From: Solenopsis invicta
Lineage: Eukaryota; Arthropoda; Insecta; Hymenoptera; Formicidae
Length of the DNA: 64,000 nt
Assembly: GCF_016802725.1 (NCBI RefSeq)
Contig: NC_052664.1
Span: forward strand, 29,591,275-29,655,274
Direction of reading: 5' to 3'
Positions within the stretch are counted from its first letter, which is position 1; each line of letters starts with the position of its first letter. A model generated the notes under the pieces. The model was not told the DNA's origin and did no database searches. It was given only the letters and a program-made list of their open reading frames with translations. A program made the translations under genes and the position numbers. Positions 12,071 to 24,040 of the stretch are shown piece by piece.

Positions 12071-13080
12071 TCCAAATTGTCTATTTTTGTATATAATCGA
12101 TGTAACGATCGATGGAACATCGTTTTTTGTTACAATATTTGTGTATAGAGTACAACTATGACAAAACGTTGCAACACCTTTTTTTTCTAATTACATACAA
12201 GTACATATTTTTTTAAAGATATAACTATGAGATTAAATTTGAGGCACTTTGTTCATTTAGTAGGGTATTTACGCCGCAAAAGTTAGAAAAAGTAAAATGA
12301 GTGAAGGTAATTTGCTCGCAATTACTTTGTTATATGCCTTTATTTTATATGAGTATTGTAATTTGAGCTTTTTTTTTACTATTAATATTAACGAAACCGT
12401 CGTGAGTTGAATCAACCGCAGCGATGTATTACAATCTACGTAAAATGATTTCTCTCTCTCTCTCTCTTTCTCTCTCTGTAGGAAGTGTAGAAAGCTTAGT
12501 TATTTCGTGACATAAAGGGATAGTGAAATAAGGAACATACCAAGATACGAGTATTTAGCTCTTGTATTCTTTGTTCGGTTTAATTGTCTCGTACATAAGT
12601 GGCCATATAATCCACCCTTTTTAATATACAGCAAAGATGCAAGGGTTCCTAAAATTTCTTTTTCAAATATAATAAATGTTTCGTTAAAAAATTTGTTAAT
12701 AATAGTACACAGTATAAAATTTATTGGTATAATTTATTTATCTTATAAATAGAATAAATAATGCTTGATAAATAGTTTTCATAGGTGTGGCATACATACC
12801 AGAATTTCCAAAGTAAAAATGGAGGATCAAAATGCTAAATTTGGGATCTGCCATTAAAAATTTTGAAATTTTGTTTATATATGCCTAATCAGCGACTCTA
12901 AAAATCTTTAATAAAACGTAGATGCTAATTATTCTTGGAAAAAAGTCAGGCACGAAAGAATTAATGATATAACTTAATGAATTGTGAATTGCAATATTTT
13001 ATTTATTATACTTCTTTATTTATTGCGTTCAACTTTGTTTAACTTTGTTGGTTCCGTAAGATTCGACTAAATTTAAATCA
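12071..13080. other. AT-rich spacer with CT tract and possible repeat relic
   Basis: A (CT)n tract lies at 12,451-12,477. The stretch around 12,810-12,910 (AAAATGGAGGATCAAAATG ... CCTAATCAGCGACTCTAAAA) resembles a common degenerate insect repeat, but I cannot name the family. No gene is seen. Confidence 0.45.
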
Positions 13081-13089
13081 CCGTCGATC

Positions 13090-14160
13090 GCAAGACTATC
13101 CTACAGTTTAGTTTCGATCTACAACGCGGGAATTATTGCAAAGTTAGCGCGTATTTGTTAGGTGATCGGTAACGCGTTAACCGTGTCCGAGCTTTGTTAT
13201 CTTTGGGCAGGAAGGAGTCGGAGCTCGTTGGGACCGAACCGGCCGTCCCTTGGAAAGCGAAAAAAGGACGAAAAGAAAGATTGTTCGGCGAGCATGAAGT
13301 AATAAAGAACTGCCGGTGCAAAGGAACGAGCGGCGCGAGGATGGCTGGAGAACCCGAGCCGGGGAACGAGTGACTTGCCGGCAGGGGGCGGGGAGAGTGG
13401 GGTGGCGCAGGGATGAGGGAAGATACTCCAAGATCGTTCGGCGACCTGTTAAGTAACCTGCAGATTTACAGGATCCTATCTTATCGTCTGACCGGGCACC
13501 GTACACCGTCTCGCCGCTGCGTTTATTTATTCTTTTGCAAATGAATAAAGAAGGGCGATCGATGCTCGCGAGCTGATCCTTGGTACAAGCCGTGTATGGA
13601 TTCCAATCTAGAAGTATTTTTGCACCCCGTTCGCTCTCGCAGGGCGCTCGCGGGTAGATCCCCGAGTGTCCAGCGACGAAAGAGGAAGGGGGAGGGGGAG
13701 GGGGAAACCGAGGAAGGAAGAGAGGAGCCCGTGGGCATGTCATACGCGGGGACCTTATCTCCGCTCCAGGCGGAATCATGATCGTTCCTCGCGGCGAAGT
13801 TGGCCGCGGCGCGATACACCCCTGCACACCAATTCACGGGTTACAACGCTGCGTGTGAGAGGGTTTTAATGTTACCGGGCCCAAGCATCGACGCCCGCCA
13901 GAAATTTATCGTTATTCGTAATCCCGATCCCGTTGGACATTCGAGCTCCTTAACGCTCTGGAGTCTGGAGCGCGAGCCCTCTCGCGCCACTTTGTCCCTG
14001 CATTTTTATCAAGTCGACTTTTTAATCACTGCAACATTTAACGCTCCTTCCATTCTTTATAAAATTCATAAATATCATCGTTTGAATCAGAATTTGCTCT
14101 TTACCTGCGTGGAACGCGACGTTCCGTCACGTTCCGTGTCAAATCGAATTACTAACTAAG
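13090..14160. promoter_or_regulatory. CpG-rich intronic island
   Basis: GC-rich block with overlapping frames on both strands but no recognisable protein. A G-run cluster at about 13,687-13,705 (three G5 runs separated by single A) has G-quadruplex potential. Candidate regulatory DNA. Confidence 0.3.
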
Positions 14161-14460
14161 CTATTATCGATCTCACGAACAAATTGGATAACAGCGTAAC
14201 TTCAAGATAATTTTGCTATTATTGTCCGGCGCATCTCGGAGTCACTTCTCTTAGTGTATTAATATTATTTTATTTAAATATTTGTAAACAAACAATTGGG
14301 CTTCTATTACAAATTCTACTTTGAACAATGTTTCTATCGAGATGACAGGAATGTGTTTTTTACAAGGAGCAAGATAGCTCGTGCGCTAACGCTCAATTGC
14401 ACTTACTTATATGCTTAATAAAAGAAGTCCCAAGTCATTGAGGCTCGCGTACGTTCGACG
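14161..14460. other. AT-rich intron spacer
   Basis: Nothing recognisable. Confidence 0.6.
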
Positions 14461-14489
14461 CTGTCGTTGAAGCAGAACATCGCGGCAGC

Positions 14490-14600
14490 GGCGCTTATTA
14501 AGAGAGGCCCCTGGCGGGCCTCGATTCCTTTTTATGACGCGGCTTTTATGACGACAACCGCGAACCGCGCCGTAATAATCGTAATAATCATCGCGGCAAT
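14490..14600. promoter_or_regulatory. Dense motif cluster, candidate enhancer
   Basis: Within about 60 bases lie two copies of TTTTATGACG (14,530 and 14,544; Caudal/posterior-Hox-like TTTATG core), two abutting copies of AACCGCG (14,556-14,569; Runt-type site) and two abutting copies of GTAATAATC (14,572-14,589; homeodomain-like TAAT). This pairing is unlike the surrounding sequence. Function is inferred from motif resemblance. Confidence 0.45.
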
Positions 14601-15060
14601 AACAAGGAGGAGAAGGGCAAAGGAGATAGGGTATGAGGAAGCGCGAGGATACTCGAGATGGCGGGGGAGGAGATGAGGGGAAAAACGAGAAAGGAGAGGC
14701 GAGAGGGAGCGAGAGGGAGCGAGAGGAAGAAGGCCGAAGGCGTGCGTGTTAACTGCACCGGCTGATGCGCTTGCGTGCAGGCGTGCGTGCGAGCATTATA
14801 GCCGTGTCGGGGCTCGCTCTTTACGACGAATTATTATTTAAATGCTCCGGGGCGGATCTCGTAACGCGCTCGCCCGTCCCGACCCGTTCCATCTCGTCCC
14901 GTCTGTTCCTCATCTCCTTCCGGTGAGGCTGTAAACTTAAGGACGTCATGTTATCCGTGGAAATCGCGATTGGCGTGAGGATTTCGTTATAATTGAACGT
15001 AGTCGCGCTGCGCGCTCTAGTACTGAACTTGCGATATCCAGGTATTGCAGTCGAATTTAT
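14601..15060. promoter_or_regulatory. CpG-rich flank of the 14.5-kb motif cluster
   Basis: GC-rich, with GCGTGCGTGC repeats near 14,778-14,792 and AGCGAGAGGG repeats near 14,700-14,725. No gene is seen. Confidence 0.3.
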
Positions 15061-15100
15061 ATCGGCAAACGGATAAAGTTACACAACTTACTATAATAGC

Positions 15101-15275
15101 TCCGAACGTGGTCAATTTAATTTGCAACTCGGGGACAGCGTGATAAAGTTGTAAATGTGTTTATTAAGTGCACCGAACTATGTCGCCAATTTAATTTATT
15201 CTAAAGATCTGTTCCGAACGTAGTCAATTTAATTTGCAACTCGAAATAGGATGATGAAATTGTAAACGTATGACG
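15101..15275. repeat. Diverged direct repeat, three copies
   Basis: TCCGAACGTGGTCAATTTAA... (from 15,101) and TCCGAACGTAGTCAATTTAA... (from 15,213) match over about 60 bases, including ATTTGCAACTCG and a TGATRAARTTGTAAA run. A shorter third copy begins near 15,171 (ACCGAACTATGTCGCCAATT). Each copy has an AATTTAATT homeodomain-like core. This is a local tandem duplication. Confidence 0.75.
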
Positions 15276-15279
15276 CAAA

Positions 15280-16720
15280 AAACCTTGTGCCTACTCTGTG
15301 TCTTATTTTATATATATATTTTTTTTTTATTCACCGACAAGCAAATGATTAATAGATCATCATAAATATTCGATAACAGCGCGATCATTTTACATTTTAT
15401 GTTTTTCATCCATTAAAAAAATTTAAATTAGTTTAATGCAACGAAATACGTCTGAAAGGTTTTAAAAATATGTTATGAATTATTTCTTATACAAAAACTG
15501 GATGCATGTATTATCGATTTGCCAGACGAGCAATCAACTTTTACAACTTAATACAGACGAAAATACGCGTCTTTCTATTTTTATTTTTCCAGAACTCAAT
15601 TGAAATCTTATCGATATAAATTTATCTTTTCATTGAATTCAAACATACGCGTAATTATCGATTCGAAGCCATCACGCTAAATATATCGTGCGAAAATCCA
15701 GTCAAATATATCCGTCCGAATTTACGATAAGCATAAAGCGTGTATATTTTCTCCTGTCAATACATATCAGCAGTTGATGCTATTTAGGTATTTCTCGAAT
15801 TCGTCAAACAAATTGATGACGTCAACAACGTCGTGAGGATCGGTTAACTGTAAACCGATTCGCTTCGTAAAAGAAACGGCATTTTCCCGTTTTCTTTACT
15901 TTCCGTTATTGGAAACGAAAACGTGGTGCGTCCAAACCGCAACCTAACGGCAAGGGTGAACCTCAGGCGGTAAGTGTATTGACTATGCGGCGATTGGTCA
16001 CGCTGGATGTTACAGGTATACATATGCTGAACCATTTAGTTAACCTAATCTTCATTCGACCTGGCGAGATCCTGAAAAAAAAAGAACCTGCTGCGAGGAG
16101 TACCTGCTATTGCATGGTAACGCATGAGAACATTGTTCTGGACGCAATTTAAACGGCGTTTGACCGAACGGGTCAATCTGGCGTCACTAATGTACTACCA
16201 ACCTCATGACTATATAATAGACTACCTAAGTAAGAGCATCGTGAAAATCGACCATTGCTAAGTATTGCTCGGTATTTACGAGTTGTATAGATAAGATTGC
16301 GAGACGTATATGCATGCGAACGATTCTCTTTCTCTCCTCCTTCGGTCCGTTCGTTCCTCCGCTCGTTCCTTCCAGTTCCTCGAAATAATCATCAGTCGTG
16401 ATACACGATTTTACTGCGACGTATGGTAATTAAGAAACGCGGTCTACTCGCGATGCTAAAAAAGCCGGTTTGATAATTTTATTACTCGAGAGAAAAGAGA
16501 GAGAGAGAGAGAGAGAGAAGCGGGGTATACAACACTAAGAGACTCGTGAATTATTGCTGGTCGCGTTTTCATTGTCGGACGTAAAATCAATCTGACAAAT
16601 GTGACGAACGCGTCTGATCGCCGAGATTGGAAATTTATTGTTATCGACGCGCGCGCAACTCATTTTAGAAAACCATTATTCTGCGATGTATATTCTGTGT
16701 GGGTGTGTATACGGACATGT
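15280..16720. other. Mixed intron spacer, no gene seen
   Basis: AT-rich to moderate composition. A (GA)n tract lies at 16,496-16,519. No coding or RNA gene is recognisable. Confidence 0.55.
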
Positions 16721-16729
16721 AATTATAGG

Positions 16730-17145
16730 GTGTTTCCTACCGTGTTGGACCTAAATAATGAAGAAAGTTGAAATAAACATGTATCTTATTTGACCTTGTT
16801 TCAGAGTTATAGTCACTTTTGTTCAACAATTTATTAAATTTTTATTTCTGGCAGCAATTGAAAACAAATTGTCCATTCGACATTCATAGTCAGTGAAATT
16901 TTTTGTGAACGTGCACAAGGTTGCCGACAGATTCGACACATACCGTTTTAAAAGCTTGAGAAGTTCTTTGACACGACAATTGCAAGTTTGTAAACGATTC
17001 GAAAGTGACCATTTCAAACATCTTCTCGTCACCGTGAAGGTAAACAGCCGCATATTAATAAAAACAACTATAACTCTAAAATAAGGATGTTTATATGAAC
17101 TTGTTTGTTATATAAGTGTTTCCCATCCGCTACCAAAGTGAATTC
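16730..17145. mobile_element. Degenerate transposable-element fragment
   Basis: Imperfect inverted repeats carrying TTAGAGTTATAGTTGTTTT (reverse complement, right) and TTCAGAGTTATAGTCACTTT (left) flank the core, with AAATAAACATGTATCTTATT versus ATATAAACATCCTTATTTTA outside them. GTGTTTCCTACC and GTGTTTCCCATCC occur at the two edges in direct orientation. A 76-codon minus-strand frame (16,823-17,053; Lys/Arg/Cys-containing) lies inside but I cannot name it. Probably an old TE copy of unknown class. Confidence 0.45.
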
Positions 17146-17149
17146 TACA

Positions 17150-17260
17150 CGTTAGGAAATATCTTATATACATAATTTTATACTATATATTTTATACTAT
17201 ATATACTATGTATTTATATATAAAATTATAGATAAAATTATATATATATGTATGTATGTG
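17150..17260. repeat. AT-rich microsatellite
   Basis: TATA/TATG-type repeats (ATATATTTTATACTATATAT and similar), likely slippage-derived. Confidence 0.8.
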
Positions 17261-19240
17261 TGTATACAAAGTATTTCCTGCCATTCGATTATTTAAAATG
17301 CTGTTTTTTTACGAGACAAGAAATATTGAAAAAAAGTTGTTTGTTTCGAAGAAGCAGATATTATTAAGTTAGCAGCATTTTTTCGTGCTTATTATTTTAT
17401 GAGGTTTCGAGCTCATCAATATATGGTATATTTAACATCATCTTAGCAAGGTTTTTTTTTAATTGGATGGCATTTTTACATTAACATAGTAATGTATTTC
17501 ATTAAAAAACAGATTCAATCATATAAGATATGTTGACCTTATGGCAACATTTTACATATATGTTTATGTACAGAGTTATGCTCGTAAAAAGAAGTTCGGC
17601 TTTAGTTAGTGTTTGTGATGATCAGCGAAGGAGAAATTAAATGTGCGCAGGCTATAGGCAATGGTCAATGCTTTATTATTTTTATAAGGATTGCTTGCCT
17701 CTCGTCTTTAGAGAATTAAATAGTATATTTCCGAAGACATTTAAAATTATCTCTTTTTGTAATATAAGTCCTCATCAAAACATCTTAATTATCGCTTTGG
17801 GTGTACAGATTCCAAACATGCTGCTGCTCTCTCATCTACAAATTCTATGATTACTTCAAAGAAAGCTGTTTTTCTTCATAAGAACGGCGTGACTTTCATG
17901 CAGTAGGTCAGGGATCTCGATTGGACTGAAATGCCGATAACTTTTATATCAATTCACAAATTTATCTTTGATCTTCTTCAATCTTTAAGTAGAACACGTA
18001 ATTAGAACATTCTTAAAGTTCAACGATATATTTCAGAGACATTTTTACATATCGTATTTATACGTATAGTACGCTATACATATACTTTATACTAGTATAA
18101 ATAATGTAAAAATATCAGACTGGAAAGATATGTCTGGTAGTATGGGCGATAATTATTTAGGTGAGCTACATGAATCGTCGGCCATGGACATTATCAATAG
18201 AACACTTGGAACTTCTAAGGGGGAAGAAAGAAATAAATCTGTCTAATTATCTGTCTAATGTATAACCTATTCATGCATTCCTTTCAAAACAAGTGCAATA
18301 TTTCTTTTTCAAGTGTTTTATCAGGTAGTTGTGAAAAACACGATTAGATCTTTTAGAATGAGTTAAATTCGCGACATAGCTCGGTGCATTTAACTAACAC
18401 AATTTCACGTGATAACATATATTTAAAATGAGCTCCGAACGCTATACCGTTATCTTAAAAATTTGTAATGGGTGGAAAGGGGAGGGAAGGAGTACGTACG
18501 GATAAAGATATTTTAACTGTAATAATGACGGTATAACAATGGAATAGAGGAGAACGAAATAAAAATACCATTTCAAATAATTTAGATTCGCCTTAGGTTA
18601 CTTTCATCAATTTCGAAACGAATCGTAATACGGTCGGTTAAAGCGAACGCGCTTGGGATTATTACTGCGAGTTTGCCGCGACGTACATAAATACATAACT
18701 TCATAATAAGAACGTACAGCTGGCTGCCGCGATAAATGTTTCACATTGTGCGCGCAGCCAAATGAACTATTTAAAGTTAGCTAGAGCTGGAAATAAATCT
18801 CTACGATGACAACACGTCTATTGGACTTTCAGAGTGCACGAGTTATCTAATATTCATTTCCATTCCACAAGCGAATACTTACGCTTCCCAAGCGTGCTTT
18901 TATGTCGTTTGATTGTTACGTCATTAGGTTTTTATTTTGTTTATAAAAATAAAAGTACTTAATGAGCAAGCAAGAGTGTGAAGATGTTTTCACATATATT
19001 TAACACACGCACGCACGATTATGCATTAAATAAAATAAATAAAATATTAAAAAAAAGCTACTACAACAATTGCTAATATGTATTATACTGTTATAGAGTT
19101 TTCTATAAAACAGTGCAAAATGCTGATGCTGAACAAAATGATTATATTACAATAATAAATGTACATCAAAATTTTGCTAACTGTATTGTGCAGTTGCGCT
19201 ATATTCTACAATATAATGCTAAATATATTATTAAAACGGC
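17261..19240. other. AT-rich intron spacer with a TEAD-like site
   Basis: No gene is seen. A CATTCCA motif (Scalloped/TEAD core) lies at 18,861-18,867, and the region around 18,590-18,930 is less AT-rich than its surroundings. The 17,580-17,900 stretch has no recognisable product in any frame. Confidence 0.45.
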
Positions 19241-20340
19241 CATATGCGCCGAACGCGCACGTTGGAAATAATTTACTTTTCATAAGGGACCGATAACGAC
19301 GAAACGGAAGAATTAAATGTTCCACGGAAGAGTAGTGCGCGCAGAGTGGCTGAAAAACCAACTTAACTGACATATAGCCAGCCGAAGCGTTAATCGTCGC
19401 TCATTGTGCGTCGCCAAACGAGCGCTTAAAACTTGGCTGGGACCGGGGATAAATCTCTCTGATGACCATATATATACATATATACACGAATACATATATA
19501 TATACGAATATACACACACATAGAGGTATTCCCCAAAGGTAGTCAGGCGCGCACGTTTGGCTGGCCGGCACAATACTCCATCCTGGGTGTATATATAATA
19601 GAGACACGAACGCGTGGGCGTTGATTATTGCTGTAGAAAAGAGGGGGTGGAACGGAAAGAGCACGAGTATTGGGGCGAGCTGAGGGGGCATTTTATCCCA
19701 TTTTCCTGAGGGTTATAAAATATTTCGCGCGTGGATCTCGTGCTGCCGCAGGTACTGGAGGATGTGGCACGATCGTCGCAGGGGTAGCTGGACGAACGCG
19801 TCGAATAATGGGGAGTAATGGTGAAAAGCCCGAAGGACTTTATCAATGGGAATTGGTGGCCGTGTGTCCTTCTAATGGGACACAGACGCCCCCGACGACG
19901 CTGGACAATACGCCAGAAGAGCCGATGGTCAATCGGCCGATCGTTTCTCTCTCTCTCTCTCTCGCGTTCTGGTCATTTCGACTCTTTCTGTCTTTGTCGT
20001 TGTTACGCTTGGTGTCTTAGTGTTTCTCTCTTCCTCGATGGTCAGCGAGCCTCTCGCGCATATGCAGCTGCCTGAAAAGTGCAGACACCCCCGCAGCTGC
20101 GCGTCACCTTCTCTTACTCGCTCTGTCTCCCGATGTCGGTCCTTCCGTTTCTCTCTTACATTCCTACCTTCGTCTCTTTCCCTCTTCTTGGCCAACTGAC
20201 CAGCAGACCGCCGCCCACGCTCTTGTGGTCGACACAATACTGGAGCATTGGTTATCTGCCCGTTCAGCGCGTCGTTCTCGCGACATTCGCTCGGCCATTC
20301 CGTGTCGTCAGTCGAGATCTCGCATTCGGTATATAAGTGA
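19241..20340. promoter_or_regulatory. CpG-rich intronic island
   Basis: Moderately GC-rich, with an AT/ATAC microsatellite at 19,467-19,520 and a CT tract at 19,946-19,963. Open frames are biased and unrecognised. Candidate regulatory DNA. Confidence 0.3.
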
Positions 20341-20930
20341 AATTCAATTTCATCATCTTATCTGATTTTTATGACGCATCCATCAGGAAACCATAAAAAC
20401 CTATATCTTTCCCAAATGGTCTTCGTCATGGTGACAGATTTTTCCTGGACGCAATACATTAACTCAGTCTAGATTTTGTTATCTTTCCATTATTAATTAC
20501 GTAATGCATCAATTTCATTTACAAAACAATAAGCTGATTCGTCAAGCTTAAATGTATTAGAATTTATTGATGTAAATGTAAAGACCGTTGGAAATGCATT
20601 GCACATTTAATAAATAATGCACACCTTAAGACGTTGCATCTCGCACATTCTTTTCTTTAAAATATTTCGTTACTATAATTAATTATAAAATTTAAAAACA
20701 ATTTTTTTTTAATTATTAAACACACAAATATTTTCTAGAGATGTTAGAATGTATGCAGGAGTCATTTTTAAAATAATTTTTATAAAAATGATAAAAATTA
20801 ATGATGGACACGAATGGATTCATTGTATATCGTAAAGAATGGAAAAGTGCATCAAATGTTAAATATTAATACTTGGAAAAATCGTAACATTACGCTTTGA
20901 TCGACATCAAGATTTTAATATTCAAGGGGA
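20341..20930. other. AT-rich intron spacer
   Basis: Nothing recognisable beyond A/T homopolymer runs. Confidence 0.6.
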
Positions 20931-21540
20931 GAATCAACCGGAGAAATGACGGATCGGAAACGCGTGGAAGCATACTTAGGGCAGTATAAATAGCGATCGG
21001 ATGCGGGTGCGGCGTTTCGCGCGGTCGGAGCGGAGTTCGAGGAGCGTCGGGAGTGTCGGGAGCGTCGTGCCGCCCTTAGCGATGGAAAACAAAACGTTTG
21101 CACGTCTGGAGGGATTTTGGCTGTGGCGGGTGCGATGCGCGCGTAAGGAAGTCACAGCGGAGAGTCTCCGGCTGTGACACAGGGGGTGCGACGCGTGCGT
21201 GAATTTTGGGGAAGAGACGAGGGAGCACCGGTAGATTATGTCGCCCACGTGCCAAGGGAAAGCAGCTGCTTATCTGCTCTCCCCCTACGCTCCGCTGCTG
21301 AGATCAATCACTCCAGGACGCAGCGTATCGTTCGGGAATCTTCGGGACAAGGAGCTACCGACTTTGAGCCATCTATTAGGCGCCATAACACGCCTCGGGC
21401 AATCATTCGCAATCATCGCTGATTGAACGCGATCATCTGGCTGTCGGTATTTGGGGATCGACACCGGCGAAAAAGTCGCTCCTTCGATATTTGATCGGAT
21501 AAAGTGGCAGTCCAACGTGGCACAACGAATGCAGCGATCG
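20931..21540. promoter_or_regulatory. CpG-rich intronic island
   Basis: GC-rich with GGAGCGTCGGGAGTGTCGGG-type short repeats near 21,035-21,068. No recognisable protein. Candidate enhancer. Confidence 0.3.
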
Positions 21541-23275
21541 TTAATAGAATTGATTCTGAATTGAATTAAATTTCTCGCAGATTAACATTTATTTTCTTTT
21601 TTTAAATCTTATTTAAATTAAGAAAGTCATGTTGCTCGCTCGAGTGTGGCCATAACTTTACGATTAAATCGAGTTATGGAAATATAAGTCGCGTAGTGTT
21701 GAAGAAGTTGGGCAATTAGCGTTCGAATGCGAAAAACATCAATGCGCAAGGTTAATTAACTCTTAACTCGAGGCGATATCTCTTCGTTTGAAGAATCACC
21801 TTGTACAAATACCTGGCAAGCACGTTCGCATCACTTGCTTTAACCGCAAGTTTAACGTGTACGTCTCAATCGCATCGAGCAGTTTGCCTGCGGATTCGTG
21901 TCTAGCAGCCTTTCGAACGGGTGGTGCATGGAAGTCCGTGCGTTCGAAGAATTAATTACACCTATGAAGAAGGGTGGATCGTCAAAGAAAGGGTAATGCG
22001 TTATGGCGAGAAGACAAATAGGCCGAGAAATCGCATCGATCGTGTTAACTGCAGTGGAGACGTTGCTATCAACGGGTTTAACGTTGTGCCGACTTGAAAA
22101 GGGAAAATTGAAATGGAATTTTTGCATTGATTTTAAATCGTAAAAGAAATCAGATAATCGTGAAAGATGTTTGACGAATAATCGCAAAAATTTTAAACTT
22201 GTATATTTTTGCATAACAATAAAAAGTACATGAACATATTCGACTGGATAGAATGGTGCATTGGATACAATGAGAATTCTCACGATTGAAATGCAGGTCG
22301 GATTAGTGTATTCTGAAAAGAACCCGCATGAAAGGTGGATTACGTGGGCAAAGGCGGATCGGAAACGTGGCGTGCAATTCGTAGACGCTTCTCCTTGCTT
22401 AAATACGATGCCCGCAAACGGTATAACAGTGTTGCCATAAAGTCGTGTAAAAGTAGAATAGGCAGAACGAGAGAGAGAAAGAGAGGAAGAGAGCACGGGG
22501 CCGAGGGTGGAAGAAAGAAAGTGAGAGGAAGATAGGTGGCGCGTGCCCGACACCCTACTTCAGTTTCAGGGGCGTAACACCCATAAATAAATAGGGTTTC
22601 CGTTTTCAGTTCCATTCCATGCTGCCCTCCAGACGCGCTCACCGACACGGATATTAATGTGAGCATATGCGTCTGTGGAGAGGAGAGTGTGAGCGAGAGA
22701 AAGCGAGAAAGAGAGAGAAAGAGACTCTTACACACGTACGCGATATGTACAGTTTCGACTCGATCGTTTCGTATTTTTAGGATGTCGGTGGTGCGTGGAA
22801 CTTTTACATATTTTAGGAAAAAGCGGCTTTTCCAGAAACATGCCTCTTGTCTATGGGGTTCTATCAATAGCAAACGCGGAAACTCACTCGTCCTTCTCGT
22901 TATGAAGCCTCTCCAAATCTGTGAAATCTCTTTCCGGTTTGACAAAATAACTAAATACTGAGCATAGTCGGGACTACATCTAGATGGAAAGAAGTGCACA
23001 GAAGTTTTTTTTTAGAATTTCCGGAATTATCTTTTCAATCCTGCATGTGAATGTAGGATCTTTGACACTCGTGTCAATACTTATTTTGCAATTTTGATCA
23101 ATTATATTTTCTTCTAAAATAACAAAACGTAATTTTGCGCATAATTAATCCTAGAAACAAAATAGTGCAAGTACATTTATATATGGAATGGAGAGCAATT
23201 ATTTTTATCTCTTTTTTTTCATATCTAGAAGGAAGAAGTCTCTGAGGGGTCTCCTTATCTTCTAGTAATACACGA
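21541..23275. other. Mixed intron spacer
   Basis: Contains an imperfect hairpin at 22,629-22,678 and GA-rich stretches at about 22,460-22,540 and 22,680-22,725. Open frames of about 220-230 codons on the minus strand are Ser/Leu-rich and have no domain. Confidence 0.5.
22629..22678. repeat. Imperfect inverted repeat (hairpin)
   Basis: CCAGACGC then GCTCAC pair with GTGAGC and GCGTCTGTGG further right, giving a 14-bp stem with a one-base bulge and an ATAT internal bulge around a 16-base loop. Confidence 0.6.
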
Positions 23276-23365
23276 TGTTTACTCTCTAAAATCTGAATCA
23301 GTGGATAATCACTGATTACAGTAGCACACTTGGAACTGATAAATCAGTGATTTTCTTAACCTAAA
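23276..23365. mobile_element. Partial copy of the 36.8-kb hairpin MITE family
   Basis: TTTACTCTCTAAAATCTGAATCAGTG here resembles TTTACACTCTCTAAATCAGAATCAGTG at 36,763. An inverted CACTGAT/ATCAGTG pair is also present. Probably a truncated relative. Confidence 0.45.
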
Positions 23366-23369
23366 AATG

Positions 23370-24040
23370 TATGAAAAGTTCTTATTGATCAGTGCATTAA
23401 TAAATGCTAACAAATATACAATAAATTTTTTGATTTTTTAGTTCGGAAAATTACCGATTAATTTTTCAGTTAGACTATTTTTAGTTTAGTTAAAAACACT
23501 AAAAAGTCTGAAACGATTCGAAACATTTGGCAAATTTTTCAAGGATGAGTATTATAAATATTTTATGTTTTTTTTACAACTATATGTTTACGCATAGTTC
23601 ATTCTAAATTTCATATCTTATGATTATGCAAAAATATAAATACGAAATCTATAAAGTGCAAATCTTCACGTCATAAAGACCACCAGAGGGCATACTCGGA
23701 ACGTTCTTTGGACAAAGTACCATATGAATTATAGATATCTGACGGTGTTTTTGCCAATGAAAATAAGTAGTAGATCAAATGTCATAAAAGATATCACAAT
23801 CAAAAGTCATAAGATATCATAATCAAAAGTATAAATAGTTTAGACTAAGTTATAATCTAAAGTACATGCCGCAATATATGATTCAGGATTTTAAAAACAT
23901 TTGTATGCATCTATCTACATGATATCAAATATCATGATTTAAATTATCGTTATTAAGCCAACCGAATCGTATCGGGTCATGTTTGTACATTAAAATTATG
24001 TTACGAAAAGAAATAGAGGCAAATACACGGATCTAACATC
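23370..24040. other. AT-rich intron spacer
   Basis: Short ATCATAATCAAAAG repeats occur near 23,780-23,830. Nothing else is recognisable. Confidence 0.55.

Noticed and set aside
13177..13827. 216-codon minus-strand frame
   Set aside because: Arg/Ser/Pro-rich, GC-driven, with several competing frames and no family resemblance.
22340..22999. 219-codon minus-strand frame, and the overlapping 21,852-22,553 frame
   Set aside because: Both contain Ser/Leu runs from GA-rich DNA, overlap one another and have no domain.
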